A DNA stretch of 64,000 nt from positions 3,782,001 through 3,846,000 of the forward strand of contig NZ_CP011533.1 in assembly GCF_001704275.1 (NCBI RefSeq), given 5' to 3'. A model generated the notes under the pieces. It was not told where the DNA came from. It was given only the letters and a program-made list of their open reading frames with translations, and made no database searches. The position numbers and the translations under genes were made by a program. The DNA comes from Streptomyces noursei ATCC 11455. Its GTDB lineage: Bacteria; Actinomycetota; Actinomycetes; Streptomycetales; Streptomycetaceae. Positions 33,852-43,512 of this stretch are shown piece after piece; positions within the stretch are counted from its first letter, which is position 1, and every line of letters starts with the position of its first letter.

Positions 33852-35336
33852 ATGAACAGGCCGCTCAGACACATAGCCGTCTTCTGCGGGGTGCTGGTGC
33901 TCGCCCTGCTGGTCCGGGTGACCTGGGTGCAGTTCCTGCAGGCCGATCAGCTCGCGAACGACGCCAACAACCGGCGGGTCAAGATCGAGGCGTACTCGTA
34001 TCCGCTCGGCAACATCATCGTCGACGGCAAGCCGATCACCGGGTCCACGGAGACCAGCGGCGACTTCAAGTACAAGCGGACCTACACCGACGGCGCGATG
34101 TACGCCCCGGTCACCGGGTACGCCCGGCAGGCGGCGGGCGAGACGATGCTGGAGGGCGTCTACCGCAAGGTGCTCAGCGGCAAGGACGACCGGCTGTTCT
34201 TCAACCGCGCGCGGGGCATGCTGACCGGCGAGAAGCCGCGCGGCGGCGACGTCCTGACCACCATCAGCGAGAAGGCGCAGAAGGCCGCGTACAAGGGGCT
34301 GACCGATCTGCACGCGACCGGCGCGGTGGTCGCCCTGGACCCGCGGAGCGGCAAGATCCTGGCGATGGCGAGCACGCCGTCCTACGACCCGTCGACGTTC
34401 GCGGGGCTGTCCGGCGCGGAGGGCGAGAAGTACCTCGCCCTCGACCGGGACAAGTCCAAGCCGATGAACAACCGGGCGCTGCGCGAGATCTACCCGCCCG
34501 GCTCGACCTTCAAGGTGCTCACCGCGGCCGCGGCCCTGGAGCACGGCACCGTCACCGACATCAACGCCTCCTCCGGCGCCCCGGCCCCGTACACGCTGCC
34601 GCAGACCCACACCCAGGTCGGCAACGACGTCGTGGGGGCGCCCTGCGACAAGGCGTCGCTGAAGACCGGCATGCAGTGGTCCTGCAACAACGTCTTCCTG
34701 GACGCCGCGCACAAGCTGGGCACGGACAAGATGCGGGAGACCGCGGAGAAATTCGGATTCAACTCGGAGCACTTCGTTCCGGTGCGTTCCGCGGTGAGCG
34801 GATATCCGAAGAAGCTCGACCAGCCGCAGACCGCGCTGACCGGTATGGGGCAGGGCAGCCTGACCAGCACCCCGTTGCAGATGGCGATGGTCGCCGCCGG
34901 AATCGCCAACAACGGCAAGGTGATGAAGCCGTACCTGGTCGAGGAGCTGCGCGGCCCGGACCTGTCCACGATCGAGAAGTTCGATCCGGCGCCGCTGAAT
35001 TCCGGGGACCCGCAGGCGGTCTCCGAGAGCACCGCGAAAAAGGTGCAGGAAATGATGGAGTACACCGTTTCGGACGGCACCGCCTCGAAGGCGAAGATCG
35101 ACGGGGTGACGGTCGGCGGCAAGACCGGTACCGCGCAGCACGGCGCGGACGTGAACGACGAGCGGCCCTACGCCTGGTTCGTCTCCTACGCGAAGCTTCC
35201 CGACGGGAGTTCGCCGGTGGCGGTGGCGGTCTTCGTCGACCCGAAGGACATGGACATCCCGCGCTCGGAGATCGCCGGTGGAAAGCTGGGCGGACCGATC
35301 GCGAAGTCGGTGATGCAGGCCGTCCTGAACAAGTGA
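33852..35336 (+). CDS. class B penicillin-binding protein (PbpA-like transpeptidase)
   Basis: 494 residues from ATG 33852 with GGGAGGG nearby. A short cytoplasmic tail, one span (about 8-25, AVFCGVLVLALLVRVTW), a pedestal region, then the transpeptidase domain: PPGSTFK with the active-site Ser near residue 219, SCNN (S-x-N motif) near 277 and GGKTGTAQ near 423. It crosslinks peptidoglycan outside the membrane. Class B enzymes usually pair with a RodA/FtsW glycosyltransferase, but none is encoded nearby; it has its own terminator and seems inserted in the carboxylase block. Specific cellular role (elongation, septation, spore wall) cannot be read. Confidence 0.92.
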   Translation: MNRPLRHIAVFCGVLVLALLVRVTWVQFLQADQLANDANNRRVKIEAYSYPLGNIIVDGKPITGSTETSGDFKYKRTYTDGAMYAPVTGYARQAAGETMLEGVYRKVLSGKDDRLFFNRARGMLTGEKPRGGDVLTTISEKAQKAAYKGLTDLHATGAVVALDPRSGKILAMASTPSYDPSTFAGLSGAEGEKYLALDRDKSKPMNNRALREIYPPGSTFKVLTAAAALEHGTVTDINASSGAPAPYTLPQTHTQVGNDVVGAPCDKASLKTGMQWSCNNVFLDAAHKLGTDKMRETAEKFGFNSEHFVPVRSAVSGYPKKLDQPQTALTGMGQGSLTSTPLQMAMVAAGIANNGKVMKPYLVEELRGPDLSTIEKFDPAPLNSGDPQAVSESTAKKVQEMMEYTVSDGTASKAKIDGVTVGGKTGTAQHGADVNDERPYAWFVSYAKLPDGSSPVAVAVFVDPKDMDIPRSEIAGGKLGGPIAKSVMQAVLNK

Positions 35337-35391
35337 GGTCGCGCTGAACGACCGGAACGGCGCCGGAGCGCGAAACGCCTGACATGGCGAG

Positions 35392-35452
35392 CGGGCCGGA
35401 CGACCGGAGAAGGGGAATTGCCCCCTTTCCCTCCGGGCGTCCGGCCCGTTTT
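35392..35452 (+). terminator. rho-independent terminator of the PBP gene
   Basis: CGGGCCGGACG (35392-35402) pairs with CGTCCGGCCCG (35438-35448), with further inner pairing (AGGGG / CCCCCT), followed by TTTT at 35449-35452. Confidence 0.85.
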
Positions 35453-35550
35453 CCTTGCATGCCCGACACCCCCTTATGGAGGCTTTAGGCCGCCTCCCAC
35501 TACCGCCCTGATGCCCGGCATTGACAAGCCCTCGCGAAGGAGCCGCGCAG

Positions 35551-35667
35551 GTGTCCTCGACGGCGCACGCCCTCGTCATGGCCGCCCTCGGTGCGGCGGC
35601 GATCCTGACGGGGCTGCTGGGGTGGCTGGCGCTGCGGGCCGCCGACCGTCGGACCCCGGCCCACTGA
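35551..35667 (+). CDS. 38-residue membrane protein upstream of maf
   Basis: GTG start with AAGGAG at 35536-35541 and 9-base spacing. The product is nearly all one membrane span ([22 protein letters not shown]) followed by a basic tail ([10 protein letters not shown]), placing its C terminus in the cytoplasm by the positive-inside rule. It ends 28 bases before maf. No family recognised; small enough to be missed by gene finders. Confidence 0.7.
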   Translation: MSSTAHALVMAALGAAAILTGLLGWLALRAADRRTPAH

Positions 35668-35695
35668 CCGCCGCCGGCTCCGTACGATGGCGGGC

Positions 35696-36307
35696 ATGAC
35701 CGAAGCTCCCGGCCCCCGCCGCCTCGTCCTCGCCTCCCAGTCCCCGGCCCGTCTCGGTCTGCTCCGGCAGGCCGGGCTGGCACCCGAGGTCGTGATAAGC
35801 GGGGTCGACGAGGACGCGCTCACCGCCGCCACCCCGGAGGAGCTGGCCCGCGTGCTGGCCGAGGCGAAGGCCGCCGCGGTCGCGGCCCGGCCGGAGGCCG
35901 CCGGTGCGCTGGTCGTCGGCTGCGACTCGGTGCTGGAGCTGGACGGGCGGGCGCTCGGCAAGCCGGCGGACGCCGAGGACGCCACGGCCCGCTGGAAGTC
36001 GATGCGCGGCCGGTCCGGGATCCTGCGCACCGGTCACTGCGTGATCGACACCGCGTCGGGCCGTCAGGTTTCGGCCACCGCGTCCACCACGGTCCGGTTC
36101 GGCGAGCCCGGCGACGCCGAGATCGCCGCGTACGTGGCGAGCGGTGAACCGCTGTACGTGGCGGGCGCGTTCACCCTCGACGGCCGCTCGGCGCCGTTCA
36201 TCGACGGGATCGACGGCGACCCGGGCAACGTCATCGGCCTGTCCCTGCCGCTGTTCCGCCGCCTGCTGGCCGACCTGGGCATCGCGATCACCGATCTGTG
36301 GGCCTGA
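35696..36307 (+). CDS. maf: Maf family nucleotide pyrophosphatase
   Basis: 203 residues. Hydrolyses nucleoside triphosphates (dTTP/UTP or modified nucleotides), a house-cleaning enzyme. [18 protein letters not shown] is the N-terminal phosphate loop, [18 protein letters not shown] contains the conserved Asp, and [39 protein letters not shown] complete the family pattern. ATG 35696 is chosen: TACGAT at 35684-35689 ends 6 bases before it, fitting a leaderless transcript, whereas ATG 35687 overlaps that hexamer. Confidence 0.9.
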   Translation: MTEAPGPRRLVLASQSPARLGLLRQAGLAPEVVISGVDEDALTAATPEELARVLAEAKAAAVAARPEAAGALVVGCDSVLELDGRALGKPADAEDATARWKSMRGRSGILRTGHCVIDTASGRQVSATASTTVRFGEPGDAEIAAYVASGEPLYVAGAFTLDGRSAPFIDGIDGDPGNVIGLSLPLFRRLLADLGIAITDLWA

Positions 36308-36438
36308 GCCGCCCGGGACGCCGATCGCCCGCCGCGGGCGTGCCCTCCCGCCGGTGATTTTCGGCCGGGTGGTGAGCGCTGCGCATCGTCGGGGAACCGA
36401 TGGTTCCGAGACGACCGCCAGCGCGAGGAGTGTTCCGA

Positions 36439-37017
36439 ATGGCCAAGATCCTGATCGTCGCCGGAGACGCGAGCGAGGACCTGGAGTTCTTCTACCCGTA
36501 CCAGCGGCTGCTGGAGGAGGGGTACGAGGTCCTGGTCGCGGCACCGTCGCGGAAGAAGCTGCGGTTCGTCACGCATGACTTCGTCGAGGGCTTCGACACC
36601 TACACCGAGTCGGCGGGCCACTCCTGGCCGGCCGACCTCGCACTGTCCGAGGTCGATCCGGCGGAGTACGCGGCGCTGGTCCTGCCCGGTGGCCGGGCGC
36701 CCGAATACCTGCGGCACGACCCGGACTTCGGTCGGGTGGTCACGCACTTCTTCGACGCGGACAAGCCGGTCGCGCACATCTGCCACGCGGCCATCGCGCT
36801 GGCGCCGATCGGGGTGCTGAAGGGCCGCCGGACCTCCGCCTACCCCGCCTGCGCGGCGGAGGTGGAGCTGGGCGGCGGGGACTTCGTCGACGGGTCGGCG
36901 GTGGTGGACGGCAAGGTCGTCTCGGCCCGTGCCTGGCCGGACCAGCCGGAGTGGATGCGGGCGTTCGTCGAGATCCTGCGGGAGCACGCGCCGGCGGGGC
37001 GGCCCGCGGGGAGCTGA
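36439..37017 (+). CDS. DJ-1/PfpI family protein
   Basis: 192 residues from ATG 36439 with GAGGAG 8 bases upstream. Flavodoxin-like DJ-1 fold: KILIVAGDASEDLEFFYPYQRL, LVLPGGRAPEYLR and the nucleophile elbow VAHICHAAIAL with Cys115. The acidic residue of the elbow partner is in GDASEDLE. Members include proteases, chaperones and glyoxalases; the VEGFDTYTESAGHSWPADLAL segment marks the longer YhbO/PfpI-like branch. Stress role likely, exact activity unknown. Monocistronic between maf and a convergent membrane protein gene. Confidence 0.88.
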   Translation: MAKILIVAGDASEDLEFFYPYQRLLEEGYEVLVAAPSRKKLRFVTHDFVEGFDTYTESAGHSWPADLALSEVDPAEYAALVLPGGRAPEYLRHDPDFGRVVTHFFDADKPVAHICHAAIALAPIGVLKGRRTSAYPACAAEVELGGGDFVDGSAVVDGKVVSARAWPDQPEWMRAFVEILREHAPAGRPAGS

Positions 37018-37170
37018 GGGCCCGGGTGGCGGCCCCGCGGCCGCCACGTCCGGTCGGGCAGCGCGCCGGGGCACCGTCGGCGGCGCACCACGAGGCGTCG
37101 GACGCCCCGACGCGAGACCCAACACCCCCCGCCACACCCCGAGTTAGGGACGCGAACGGGGTCGACGGGG

Positions 37171-37629
37171 TCAGGCGGGGGCGCCGCCCGTGGCGGGGTC
37201 CTCGGCCGGCGCCCGGTCCGGGCGCGGTTCGCCGTAGGCGACCAGGGTCAGCACGAGCAGCGCGAGCACCACCATCAGGGCGGCGAACGCCGGCCAGCCG
37301 ACCAGGCCGACGACGAGCGCGCCGACGACGCCGTGCGCCACCGCGCAGCAGATCAGCGCGATGCGCGTCAGGCGGCCGGGCGCCCGGTCCCGCAGCGCGG
37401 CGCGCAGCAGCACCGCGGCGCAGAAGAGGAGGAAGAGTGCGGCGACCGCGGCGCCGCCCCAGGCACCGACGGACATCGCGTCCGGCCGCAGCCCGGCCAG
37501 GGACATCTGCTGCCGGTCGACCACGATGCTCAGGATCCAGTTCAGCAGCAGGATCCCGACCGTCTCCAGGACCAGGACCACCGCCGCCGCCAGGGCCACC
37601 GGTCTGCGTGCCGCGATCATCGCGCCCAC
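37171..37629 (-). CDS. four-span integral membrane protein
   Basis: 152 residues. Four hydrophobic spans are readable: [61 protein letters not shown] and [18 protein letters not shown], with a charged C-terminal tail ([12 protein letters not shown]). GTG 37629 with GGAAG just upstream is taken; ATG 37620 is also possible. No family recognised. It sits upstream of, and is divergent from, accA2. Confidence 0.75.
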   Translation of the reverse strand: MGAMIAARRPVALAAAVVLVLETVGILLLNWILSIVVDRQQMSLAGLRPDAMSVGAWGGAAVAALFLLFCAAVLLRAALRDRAPGRLTRIALICCAVAHGVVGALVVGLVGWPAFAALMVVLALLVLTLVAYGEPRPDRAPAEDPATGGAPA

Positions 37630-38097
37630 CCCACTTCCGCCGTCGTGCGCTCTCCGCGCCGCCGTCCGCCGCCGTCCGCCGCCGTCCGCCGCCGTTACGA
37701 ACTGTTACCAGGAGTACAGAAGGCATCCCGCACGCTACTAACGGGTAACGGTCACGGCAAGGGGTCTGCACCACCGCGTCCGACCCCCCGTCGGCATGCC
37801 CCCGCCCGCCGCGCCCACCCAAAAACTTTCACTCGCCCATTCGTAGGGACTCCACAAAGAATTGACGGTTCGCCGGGCGTCCACAGCCCGAGACCTAGGC
37901 CACACCGCGCCGCGCGCCGAAGCCCGGGAATCCGGGCCTACCCTGGGATTCCAACGGGCTTTGGCCCCTCACCATCGCCGCGTGCACGCTCCGTGTGGGC
38001 AAGCTCACCCCAGGGAACGGGTCGGCACGCGGTGTCGCCAGTCCCTAAACTCGCTGCGTTCAGTGTGTTGCGGCGTAGCGCCAAGGAAGGACCCATC
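37630..38097. other. 468-base region upstream of accA2
   Basis: No convincing gene. Nearest the membrane-protein gene are three exact 10-bp units (GCCGTCCGCC at 37661-37690). A TTGACG at 37862-37867 is a plausible -35 box, but no matching -10 is clear. The last 60 bases (38041-38097) are AT-richer and precede the AAGGAAGGA ribosome site of accA2, so the carboxylase promoter and a long leader probably lie here. Confidence 0.4.
37661..37690. repeat. three tandem 10-bp GC-rich units
   Basis: GCCGTCCGCC repeated exactly three times, with a partial fourth. Likely a slippage tract in the promoter of the divergent membrane-protein gene. Confidence 0.7.
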
Positions 38098-39867
38098 GTG
38101 CGCAAGGTGCTCATCGCCAACCGTGGCGAAATCGCTGTCCGCGTTGCCCGTGCATGTCGGGACGCCGGGATCGGGAGCGTAGCCGTCTACGCCGACCCGG
38201 ACCGGGACGCCCTGCACGTCCGCGCCGCGGACGAGGCCTACGCCTTGGGCGGTGACACCCCTGCCACCAGCTACCTGGACATCGCCAAGGTCCTCCAGGC
38301 GGCCGCCGATTCCGGTGCGGACGCCATCCACCCCGGCTACGGCTTCCTCTCCGAGAACGCCGAGTTCGCGCAGGCCGTGCTCGACGCCGGCCTGACCTGG
38401 ATCGGCCCGCCGCCGCACGCCATCCGCGACCTCGGCGACAAGGTCGCGGCCCGGCACATCGCGCAGCGCGCCGGTGCCCCGCTGGTCGCCGGCACCCCGG
38501 ACCCGGTCTCCGGCTCCGACGAGGTCGTCGCCTTCGCCAAGGAGCACGGGCTGCCGATCGCGATCAAGGCGGCGTTCGGCGGCGGCGGCCGCGGCCTGAA
38601 GGTCGCCCGGACCCTGGACGAGGTCCCCGAGCTCTACGACTCCGCGGTGCGCGAGGCGGTCGCCGCCTTCGGCCGCGGCGAGTGCTTCGTCGAGCGCTAC
38701 CTCGACCGCCCCCGGCACGTCGAGACCCAGTGCCTGGCCGACAAGCACGGCAACGTCGTGGTCGTCTCCACCCGCGACTGCTCGCTGCAGCGCCGCCACC
38801 AGAAGCTCGTCGAGGAGGCCCCCGCGCCGTTCCTGAGCGACGAGCAGAACGCCGAGCTGTACCGCGCGTCCAAGGCCATCCTCAAGGAGGCCGGCTACGA
38901 GGGCGCCGGCACCTGCGAGTTCCTCGTCGGCCAGGACGGCACCATCTCCTTCCTGGAGGTCAACACCCGCCTCCAGGTGGAGCACCCGGTCACCGAGGAG
39001 GTCACCGGCCTGGACCTGGTCCGCGAGATGTTCCGGATCGCCGACGGCGAGGAGCTGGGCTACGACGACCCGGCCGTGCGCGGCCACTCCTTCGAGTTCC
39101 GGATCAACGGCGAGGACCCGGGCCGCAACTTCCTCCCCGCGCCCGGCACGGTCACGCGGTTCGACGCGCCGTCGGGTCCGGGCGTCCGCCTGGACGCGGG
39201 CGTGGAGGCCGGCTCGGTCATCGGCCCCGCCTGGGACTCCCTGCTGGCCAAGCTGATCATCACCGGCGCCACCCGCGAGCAGGCCCTCCAGCGGGCCGCC
39301 CGGGCGCTGAACGAGTTCCAGGTGGAGGGCATGGCCACCGCCATCCCGTTCCACCGCACGGTCGTCAAGGACCCGGCGTTCGCGCCCGAACTCACCGGCT
39401 CCACCGAGCCGTTCACGGTCCACACCCGCTGGATCGAGACCGAGTTCGCCAACGAGATCCCGCCGTTCGCCTCGCCCGGCGGCGAGGAGGCCGAGGCGGA
39501 CAGCCGCGAGACGGTCGTGGTCGAGGTCGGCGGCAAGCGCCTGGAGGTCTCGCTGCCGGCGTCGCTCGGCATGCCGCTGGCCCGCGCCGCGGTCGCCGGG
39601 GGTGCCAAGCCCAAGCGCAAGGCCACCAAGAAGACCGGCAGCGCGGTCTCCGGTGACACCCTGGCCTCCCCGATGCAGGGCACCATCGTCAAGGTCGCCG
39701 TCGAGGAGGGCCAGCAGGTCACCGAGGGCGAGCTGATCGTCGTCCTGGAGGCGATGAAGATGGAGCAGCCGATCAACGCGCACCGCTCGGGCACCGTCAA
39801 GGGCCTGAGTGCCGAGGTGGGCGCGGCCCTCACCTCCGGCGCGGCGATCTGCGAGATCAAGGACTGA
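38098..39867 (+). CDS. accA2: acyl-CoA carboxylase alpha subunit (biotin carboxylase + biotin carrier)
   Basis: 589 residues. The biotin carboxylase half (1-450) has [16 protein letters not shown], the ATP-grasp glycine loop [13 protein letters not shown] and [19 protein letters not shown] linker with KPKRKATKK leads to the biotinyl domain (about 515-589) with EAMKMEQP, whose Lys carries biotin. It supplies carboxybiotin to beta subunits such as the PccB encoded at 31611 and to acetyl-CoA carboxylase complexes. GTG 38098 with AAGGAAGGA upstream is the start; residues before it are not conserved in type. Closed by an excellent terminator. Confidence 0.95.
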   Translation: MRKVLIANRGEIAVRVARACRDAGIGSVAVYADPDRDALHVRAADEAYALGGDTPATSYLDIAKVLQAAADSGADAIHPGYGFLSENAEFAQAVLDAGLTWIGPPPHAIRDLGDKVAARHIAQRAGAPLVAGTPDPVSGSDEVVAFAKEHGLPIAIKAAFGGGGRGLKVARTLDEVPELYDSAVREAVAAFGRGECFVERYLDRPRHVETQCLADKHGNVVVVSTRDCSLQRRHQKLVEEAPAPFLSDEQNAELYRASKAILKEAGYEGAGTCEFLVGQDGTISFLEVNTRLQVEHPVTEEVTGLDLVREMFRIADGEELGYDDPAVRGHSFEFRINGEDPGRNFLPAPGTVTRFDAPSGPGVRLDAGVEAGSVIGPAWDSLLAKLIITGATREQALQRAARALNEFQVEGMATAIPFHRTVVKDPAFAPELTGSTEPFTVHTRWIETEFANEIPPFASPGGEEAEADSRETVVVEVGGKRLEVSLPASLGMPLARAAVAGGAKPKRKATKKTGSAVSGDTLASPMQGTIVKVAVEEGQQVTEGELIVVLEAMKMEQPINAHRSGTVKGLSAEVGAALTSGAAICEIKD

Positions 39868-39887
39868 AGCGTCCACCGACCGGCATA

Positions 39888-39934
39888 GGGGCGGGCTCCC
39901 GGTACACCGCGTACTTGGGAGCCCGCCCCTTTTT
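39888..39934 (+). terminator. accA2 terminator
   Basis: GGGGCGGGCTCCC (39888-39900) pairs with GGGAGCCCGCCCC (39917-39929), followed by TTTTT. The loop holds a further GTAC/GTAC pairing. It lies 21 bases after the stop. Confidence 0.9.
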
Positions 39935-39978
39935 GCTTTCTTTCCCGCCCGGCCTCCCGCCGGTGTCGCGGACACGAC

Positions 39979-41163
39979 CTACGACTTCCCCACGACCTCC
40001 TCGGGGAACATCAGCGTCCGGCTCATCCACTGGAGCGCGGCGGGAAGTTCGCGGCGCCAGGTGGCGAAGTTGTGGCTGCCGTGGTCGAGGACGATGGAGT
40101 CCGCCTTCATGGGCGGGCGGACCGCGGCCAGGAACGCGCGGGCCGCCGGGTAGTTCTTCTCGCCGCTGCGGCTGGTGCCGATCAGGACGTTGACGTCGGG
40201 GGCGGGCAGGTTCTTCAGCCGCCACATCAGGTCGTGCTCCGAGCGGCGCTGGCCGCGTGCCTTGTCGTCGCCGAAGAGGTTGCCTGTGGTGGGGTCGTTG
40301 GAGACCTTGTAGTCGGGCGAGAGGGCCGCCGCGGCGGTGTAGGTGCGCGGGTGGCGCATGGCGAGCTGGAGGGCGCAACTGCCGCCGGAGGAGTAGCCGA
40401 GCACGCCCCAGGCGCCCGGGTCGTGACCCACCCGGTAGTGCGACTTCAGGGCGTCCGGGACGTCCTGCGCGAAGAAGGTCTCGGCCTGCGGGCCGCCGGG
40501 AACGTCGACGCACTGGGTGTCCCGCGGCGGCGCGATGGTGGGCCGCAGCATCACGATGACCGTCGGCTGGAGGGTGCCGTTGCGGACCAGCTTCGCGGCG
40601 GTCTCCGGCAGCCGGAGGTGCTGGCCCAGCAGGAATATCCCGCCCGGATAGCCGCTGAGCGCGACGACGACGGGGAATCTCTGCCGGGCGTACTGCTTCT
40701 GGAAGTACTGCGGCGGCAGGTAGACGTACGCCGGGTCCACCACCCGGGTCCGCTTGCCGACGATCCGTACGGTCTCGACCTTGCCGTTCTTCTCCGGCGG
40801 GCCCTTGGGCACCCCGTGCACCTTGTCCAGCCCCTCCGGGCCGGACGCCTGCACCAGGCCCTTGGACGGGTCGCCGGCGGGCCCGGCGGCGCCCTCGTTG
40901 CCCCACTTGCCGACCGCGGCGGGCGCCCCGTCGTACAGGCCGAGCAGTTCGTGCCAGGAGGCGTAGAACTGGAAGTTGGTGTTCACCACCAGACCGAGCG
41001 CGGCCACGACGGCCAGCTGGGTCCCGGCGATCACGCCGAGCCGCCCCAGCACCGCCCGTGGGCCCCGTCCCGAGAGCCGCGGCCAGATCCAGACCGTGAG
41101 CCCCACACAGGCCAAAGCGAGGGCGATCATGGCGTACAGCAGTGGCCGGCTGGTCAGTCCCAT
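39979..41163 (-). CDS. membrane-anchored alpha/beta-hydrolase esterase (antigen 85-like)
   Basis: 394 residues. Two N-terminal spans (about 8-27 and 42-60) anchor an extracytoplasmic esterase-D/Fbp-type domain: VYLPPQYFQKQ, FPVVVALSGYPGG, the nucleophile elbow GVLGYSSGGSCALQLA, the acid region PDYKVSND and the catalytic His in DHGSHNF. Such enzymes hydrolyse or transfer acyl esters at the cell surface; in mycolic-acid-free Streptomyces the substrate is unknown. ATG 41163 with GGGGAA upstream. Divergent from the TetR gene (246 bases), which may control it. Confidence 0.88.
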   Translation of the reverse strand: MGLTSRPLLYAMIALALACVGLTVWIWPRLSGRGPRAVLGRLGVIAGTQLAVVAALGLVVNTNFQFYASWHELLGLYDGAPAAVGKWGNEGAAGPAGDPSKGLVQASGPEGLDKVHGVPKGPPEKNGKVETVRIVGKRTRVVDPAYVYLPPQYFQKQYARQRFPVVVALSGYPGGIFLLGQHLRLPETAAKLVRNGTLQPTVIVMLRPTIAPPRDTQCVDVPGGPQAETFFAQDVPDALKSHYRVGHDPGAWGVLGYSSGGSCALQLAMRHPRTYTAAAALSPDYKVSNDPTTGNLFGDDKARGQRRSEHDLMWRLKNLPAPDVNVLIGTSRSGEKNYPAARAFLAAVRPPMKADSIVLDHGSHNFATWRRELPAALQWMSRTLMFPEEVVGKS

Positions 41164-41409
41164 GCGATGTTCCCCAGACTTCCTGGACGGCTCCGGACGT
41201 CCCCGGAAGCCCTCTTTGCGCCTGGTTTGATGGCCCTTGGAGGGGGGACGTTGCAGCCTTTCCCAGGAGTTCGCCGGCCCGACGGGCGCGATACCCCGAA
41301 CGGTCACCGGCCGGCCGCCACCCGGCCACCGGCGCCGCCGGACGGACGCCCCGGTCCGCCCCCGGCACGGCGATGGCATGCTGGACGCGGGATCGAGGAG
41401 GGACGGCGG

Positions 41410-42084
41410 ATGGCGACCGAGACGGCAGGGCAGCGACGGGCGGAGCGGGCCGCCGCGGCGCACGCACCGGCGGGGAAGCCGGCGTCCCCGGACGCGCCCG
41501 CGGTACGCCCCATGCGGGCCGACGCGCGCCGGAACTACGAGCGGCTGCTGGCCGAGGCCCGGACCGCCTTCACGGAGCACGGCACGGACAGCTCGCTGGA
41601 GGACATCGCGCGCCGGGCCGGCGTCGGCATCGGCACCCTCTACCGGCACTTCCCCAACCGCACCGCCCTGATGGGCGCGGTCTTCCAGGGCGAGGTGGAG
41701 GCCCTGCTCTGCTACGCCCGGGAGCTGGCCGACGCCCCCCAGCCGTGCACCGCGCTGGTGGACTGGCTGCGCGCGCTGATCACCCACGCCAGCACCTACC
41801 GGGGCCTGTCGCGGGCCCTGATGACCGCGTACGCGGACGAGAGCTCGGGGATGGCGCGCTGCCGCGTCCCGCTCGGCGAGGCCGGGTCCGCGCTGCTGGC
41901 CCGGGCCCAGCAGGCCGGGGCGGTGCGCCGGGACGTCGTCATCGGCGATCTGCTCCAGCTCACCAACGGCATCGCGCTGGCCGCCGAGGAGTCCCCGGAC
42001 GATCCGGAGCTGGCCGACCGGCTGCTGACGCTGACCCTGCGCGGGCTGAAGGCCGGCGGGACGGGCCGGGAGGCGGGGGCGTAG
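41410..42084 (+). CDS. TetR-family transcriptional regulator
   Basis: 224 residues. A disordered Ala/Pro-rich N terminus is followed by ARRNYERLLAEARTAFTEHGTDSSLEDIARRAGVGIGTLYRHFPNRTALMGAVF, a textbook TetR helix-turn-helix (recognition part GVGIGTLYRHFP, about residues 75-87). The C-terminal helices form the ligand pocket. ATG 41410 has GAGGAGGGA upstream. It is divergent from the esterase gene, an arrangement typical of a repressor and its target. A loose inverted repeat (TCCGG-N6-CCGGA, 41192-41207) lies in the gap on the esterase side. Confidence 0.9.
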   Translation: MATETAGQRRAERAAAAHAPAGKPASPDAPAVRPMRADARRNYERLLAEARTAFTEHGTDSSLEDIARRAGVGIGTLYRHFPNRTALMGAVFQGEVEALLCYARELADAPQPCTALVDWLRALITHASTYRGLSRALMTAYADESSGMARCRVPLGEAGSALLARAQQAGAVRRDVVIGDLLQLTNGIALAAEESPDDPELADRLLTLTLRGLKAGGTGREAGA

Positions 42085-42187
42085 GCCGCCGCCGGCGCAG
42101 CGGTGCGCACCCCGGCAGCCCCGGGCCGGACTCTCCGGCCCGCCGGCGCCCGCGCTCCCGCCCGGCACAGGACCCGGGGCGGGACCG

Positions 42188-42230
42188 CGAAGTCCCGCCT
42201 GCCGGCCTCCGGCCGGACGACGGGACTTCG
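42188..42230. terminator. terminator between convergent tetR and deoR genes
   Basis: CGAAGTCCCG (42188-42197) pairs with CGGGACTTCG (42221-42230), with an inner CCGGCC/GGCCGG stem. It lies 103 bases after the TetR stop and 26 bases after the DeoR stop. Confidence 0.7.
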
Positions 42231-42256
42231 CCGGACCCGGCCCGGGGCGACAGGTC

Positions 42257-43231
42257 CTAGCGGCGCCGGGGCGCCAGATCCGCCACCCGGCCGTCCCCGA
42301 GCGAACCCGCCGAGCGCAGCTGCGGCGCCCCGGGCGCGGCGCCCGGGTGGTTGCGCCGCTGACCCGGCAGCGGCACGTCCCGCCGTGGACCCCGGCGCTC
42401 CGGCGGGGCGGCCTCCATGCCCGGCTGGGCCGGCGGCTGCCCGGGGAGCGAGCCGCTGGCGACGGCGATCTGGACGCCCTGGTCGGCCAGCGCCTGCAAC
42501 TCCGTGGCGGCACGGTCGTCGTGGGCGGGCGGTTCGTCCGTCACGAGCCGGGTGATGACGTCCGTCGGCACGGTCTGGAACATGGTGTCGGAGCCGAGCT
42601 TGGTGTGGTCGGCGAGCACCACCACCTCCCCCGCCGCCTGCACCAGCGCCCGGTCGACGCTGGCGGAGAGCATGTTGGAGGTGGACAGCCCGCGTTCGGC
42701 GGTCAGGCCGCTGCCCGACAGGAAGGCGCGGGAGACCCGCAGCCCCTGGAGGGACTGCTCGGCACCGCTGCCGACCAGCGCGTAGTTGGAACCGCGCAGG
42801 GTCCCGCCGGTCATCACCACCTCCACGCGGTTGGCATGGGCCAGCGCCTGGGCGACCAGGAGCGAGTTGGTGACGACGGTCAGGCCGGGGACCCGGGCGA
42901 GCCGGCGGGCCAGCTCCTGGGTGGTGGTCCCGGCACCGACGACGATGGCCTCGCCCTCTTCGACGAAGCCTGCCGCGAGATCGGCGATGGCCGTCTTCTC
43001 CGCGGTTGCGAGGTGGGACTTCTGTGGGAAGCCGGACTCGCGGGTGAAACCTCCCGGTAGGACCGCACCGCCGTGCCGGCGGTCCAGCAGTCCCTCTGCC
43101 TCCAGCGCCCGCACGTCGCGCCGTACGGTTACTTCGGAGGTCTGGACGACACGGGCGAGCTCACGGAGCGACACCGCTCCGTTTGCGCGCACCATTTCTA
43201 GGATCAATTGGCGACGTTCTGCAGCGAACAC
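42257..43231 (-). CDS. DeoR/GlpR-family transcriptional regulator
   Basis: 324 residues. The N-terminal helix-turn-helix reads ERRQLILEMVRANGAVSLRELARVVQTSEVTVRRDVRALEAEGLLDRRHGGAV, the hallmark of the DeoR family. The middle is the sugar-phosphate-binding domain (GEAIVVGAGTTTQELARRL, TGGTLRGSNYALVG, VVLADHTKLGS). The C-terminal 70 residues are a disordered Pro/Arg-rich tail, longer than usual. The GTG start has no ribosome site, and TACTGT ends 7 bases upstream on the same strand, so it may be leaderless. It precedes the nucleoside-catabolism block by 2.4 kb, making it a candidate regulator of deoC and its partners, unproven. Confidence 0.9.
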   Translation of the reverse strand: MFAAERRQLILEMVRANGAVSLRELARVVQTSEVTVRRDVRALEAEGLLDRRHGGAVLPGGFTRESGFPQKSHLATAEKTAIADLAAGFVEEGEAIVVGAGTTTQELARRLARVPGLTVVTNSLLVAQALAHANRVEVVMTGGTLRGSNYALVGSGAEQSLQGLRVSRAFLSGSGLTAERGLSTSNMLSASVDRALVQAAGEVVVLADHTKLGSDTMFQTVPTDVITRLVTDEPPAHDDRAATELQALADQGVQIAVASGSLPGQPPAQPGMEAAPPERRGPRRDVPLPGQRRNHPGAAPGAPQLRSAGSLGDGRVADLAPRRR

Positions 43232-43512
43232 GAAACTGACAGTAACGCCAACGACCGTCTGTTTTCAGCAGGTTGCACCAATTAACGGAAGTTGTTCACA
43301 CGGCATCGCTTCACGTGGTAAGCGGCATGCACATGCCTCACTCCCCGTCACCGTGTGTGCTCAAACCCGCTCGACGCCTGGTCAGTTGCGCTCTTGGGCA
43401 ATCGACCACCGCACCCCGGGCGAGGCGCTCGGTCCTGACCATGCAGGACCGTTTCACCCCAAGTGCCCACCGTAGGCACAAATGTTTCATGCGCCTGCTT
43501 GCGGAACGCCGG
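43232..43512. other. AT-rich gap between lpdA and deoR
   Basis: 281 bases without a gene. The part next to deoR (43240-43310, for instance TTAACGGAAGTTGTTCAC) is among the most AT-rich of the window and must contain the deoR promoter and perhaps its own operator. Confidence 0.45.

Noticed and set aside
37661..37690. Short tandem repeats as a CRISPR array
   Set aside because: Units are 10 bases with no spacers and no cas genes; simple slippage tract.
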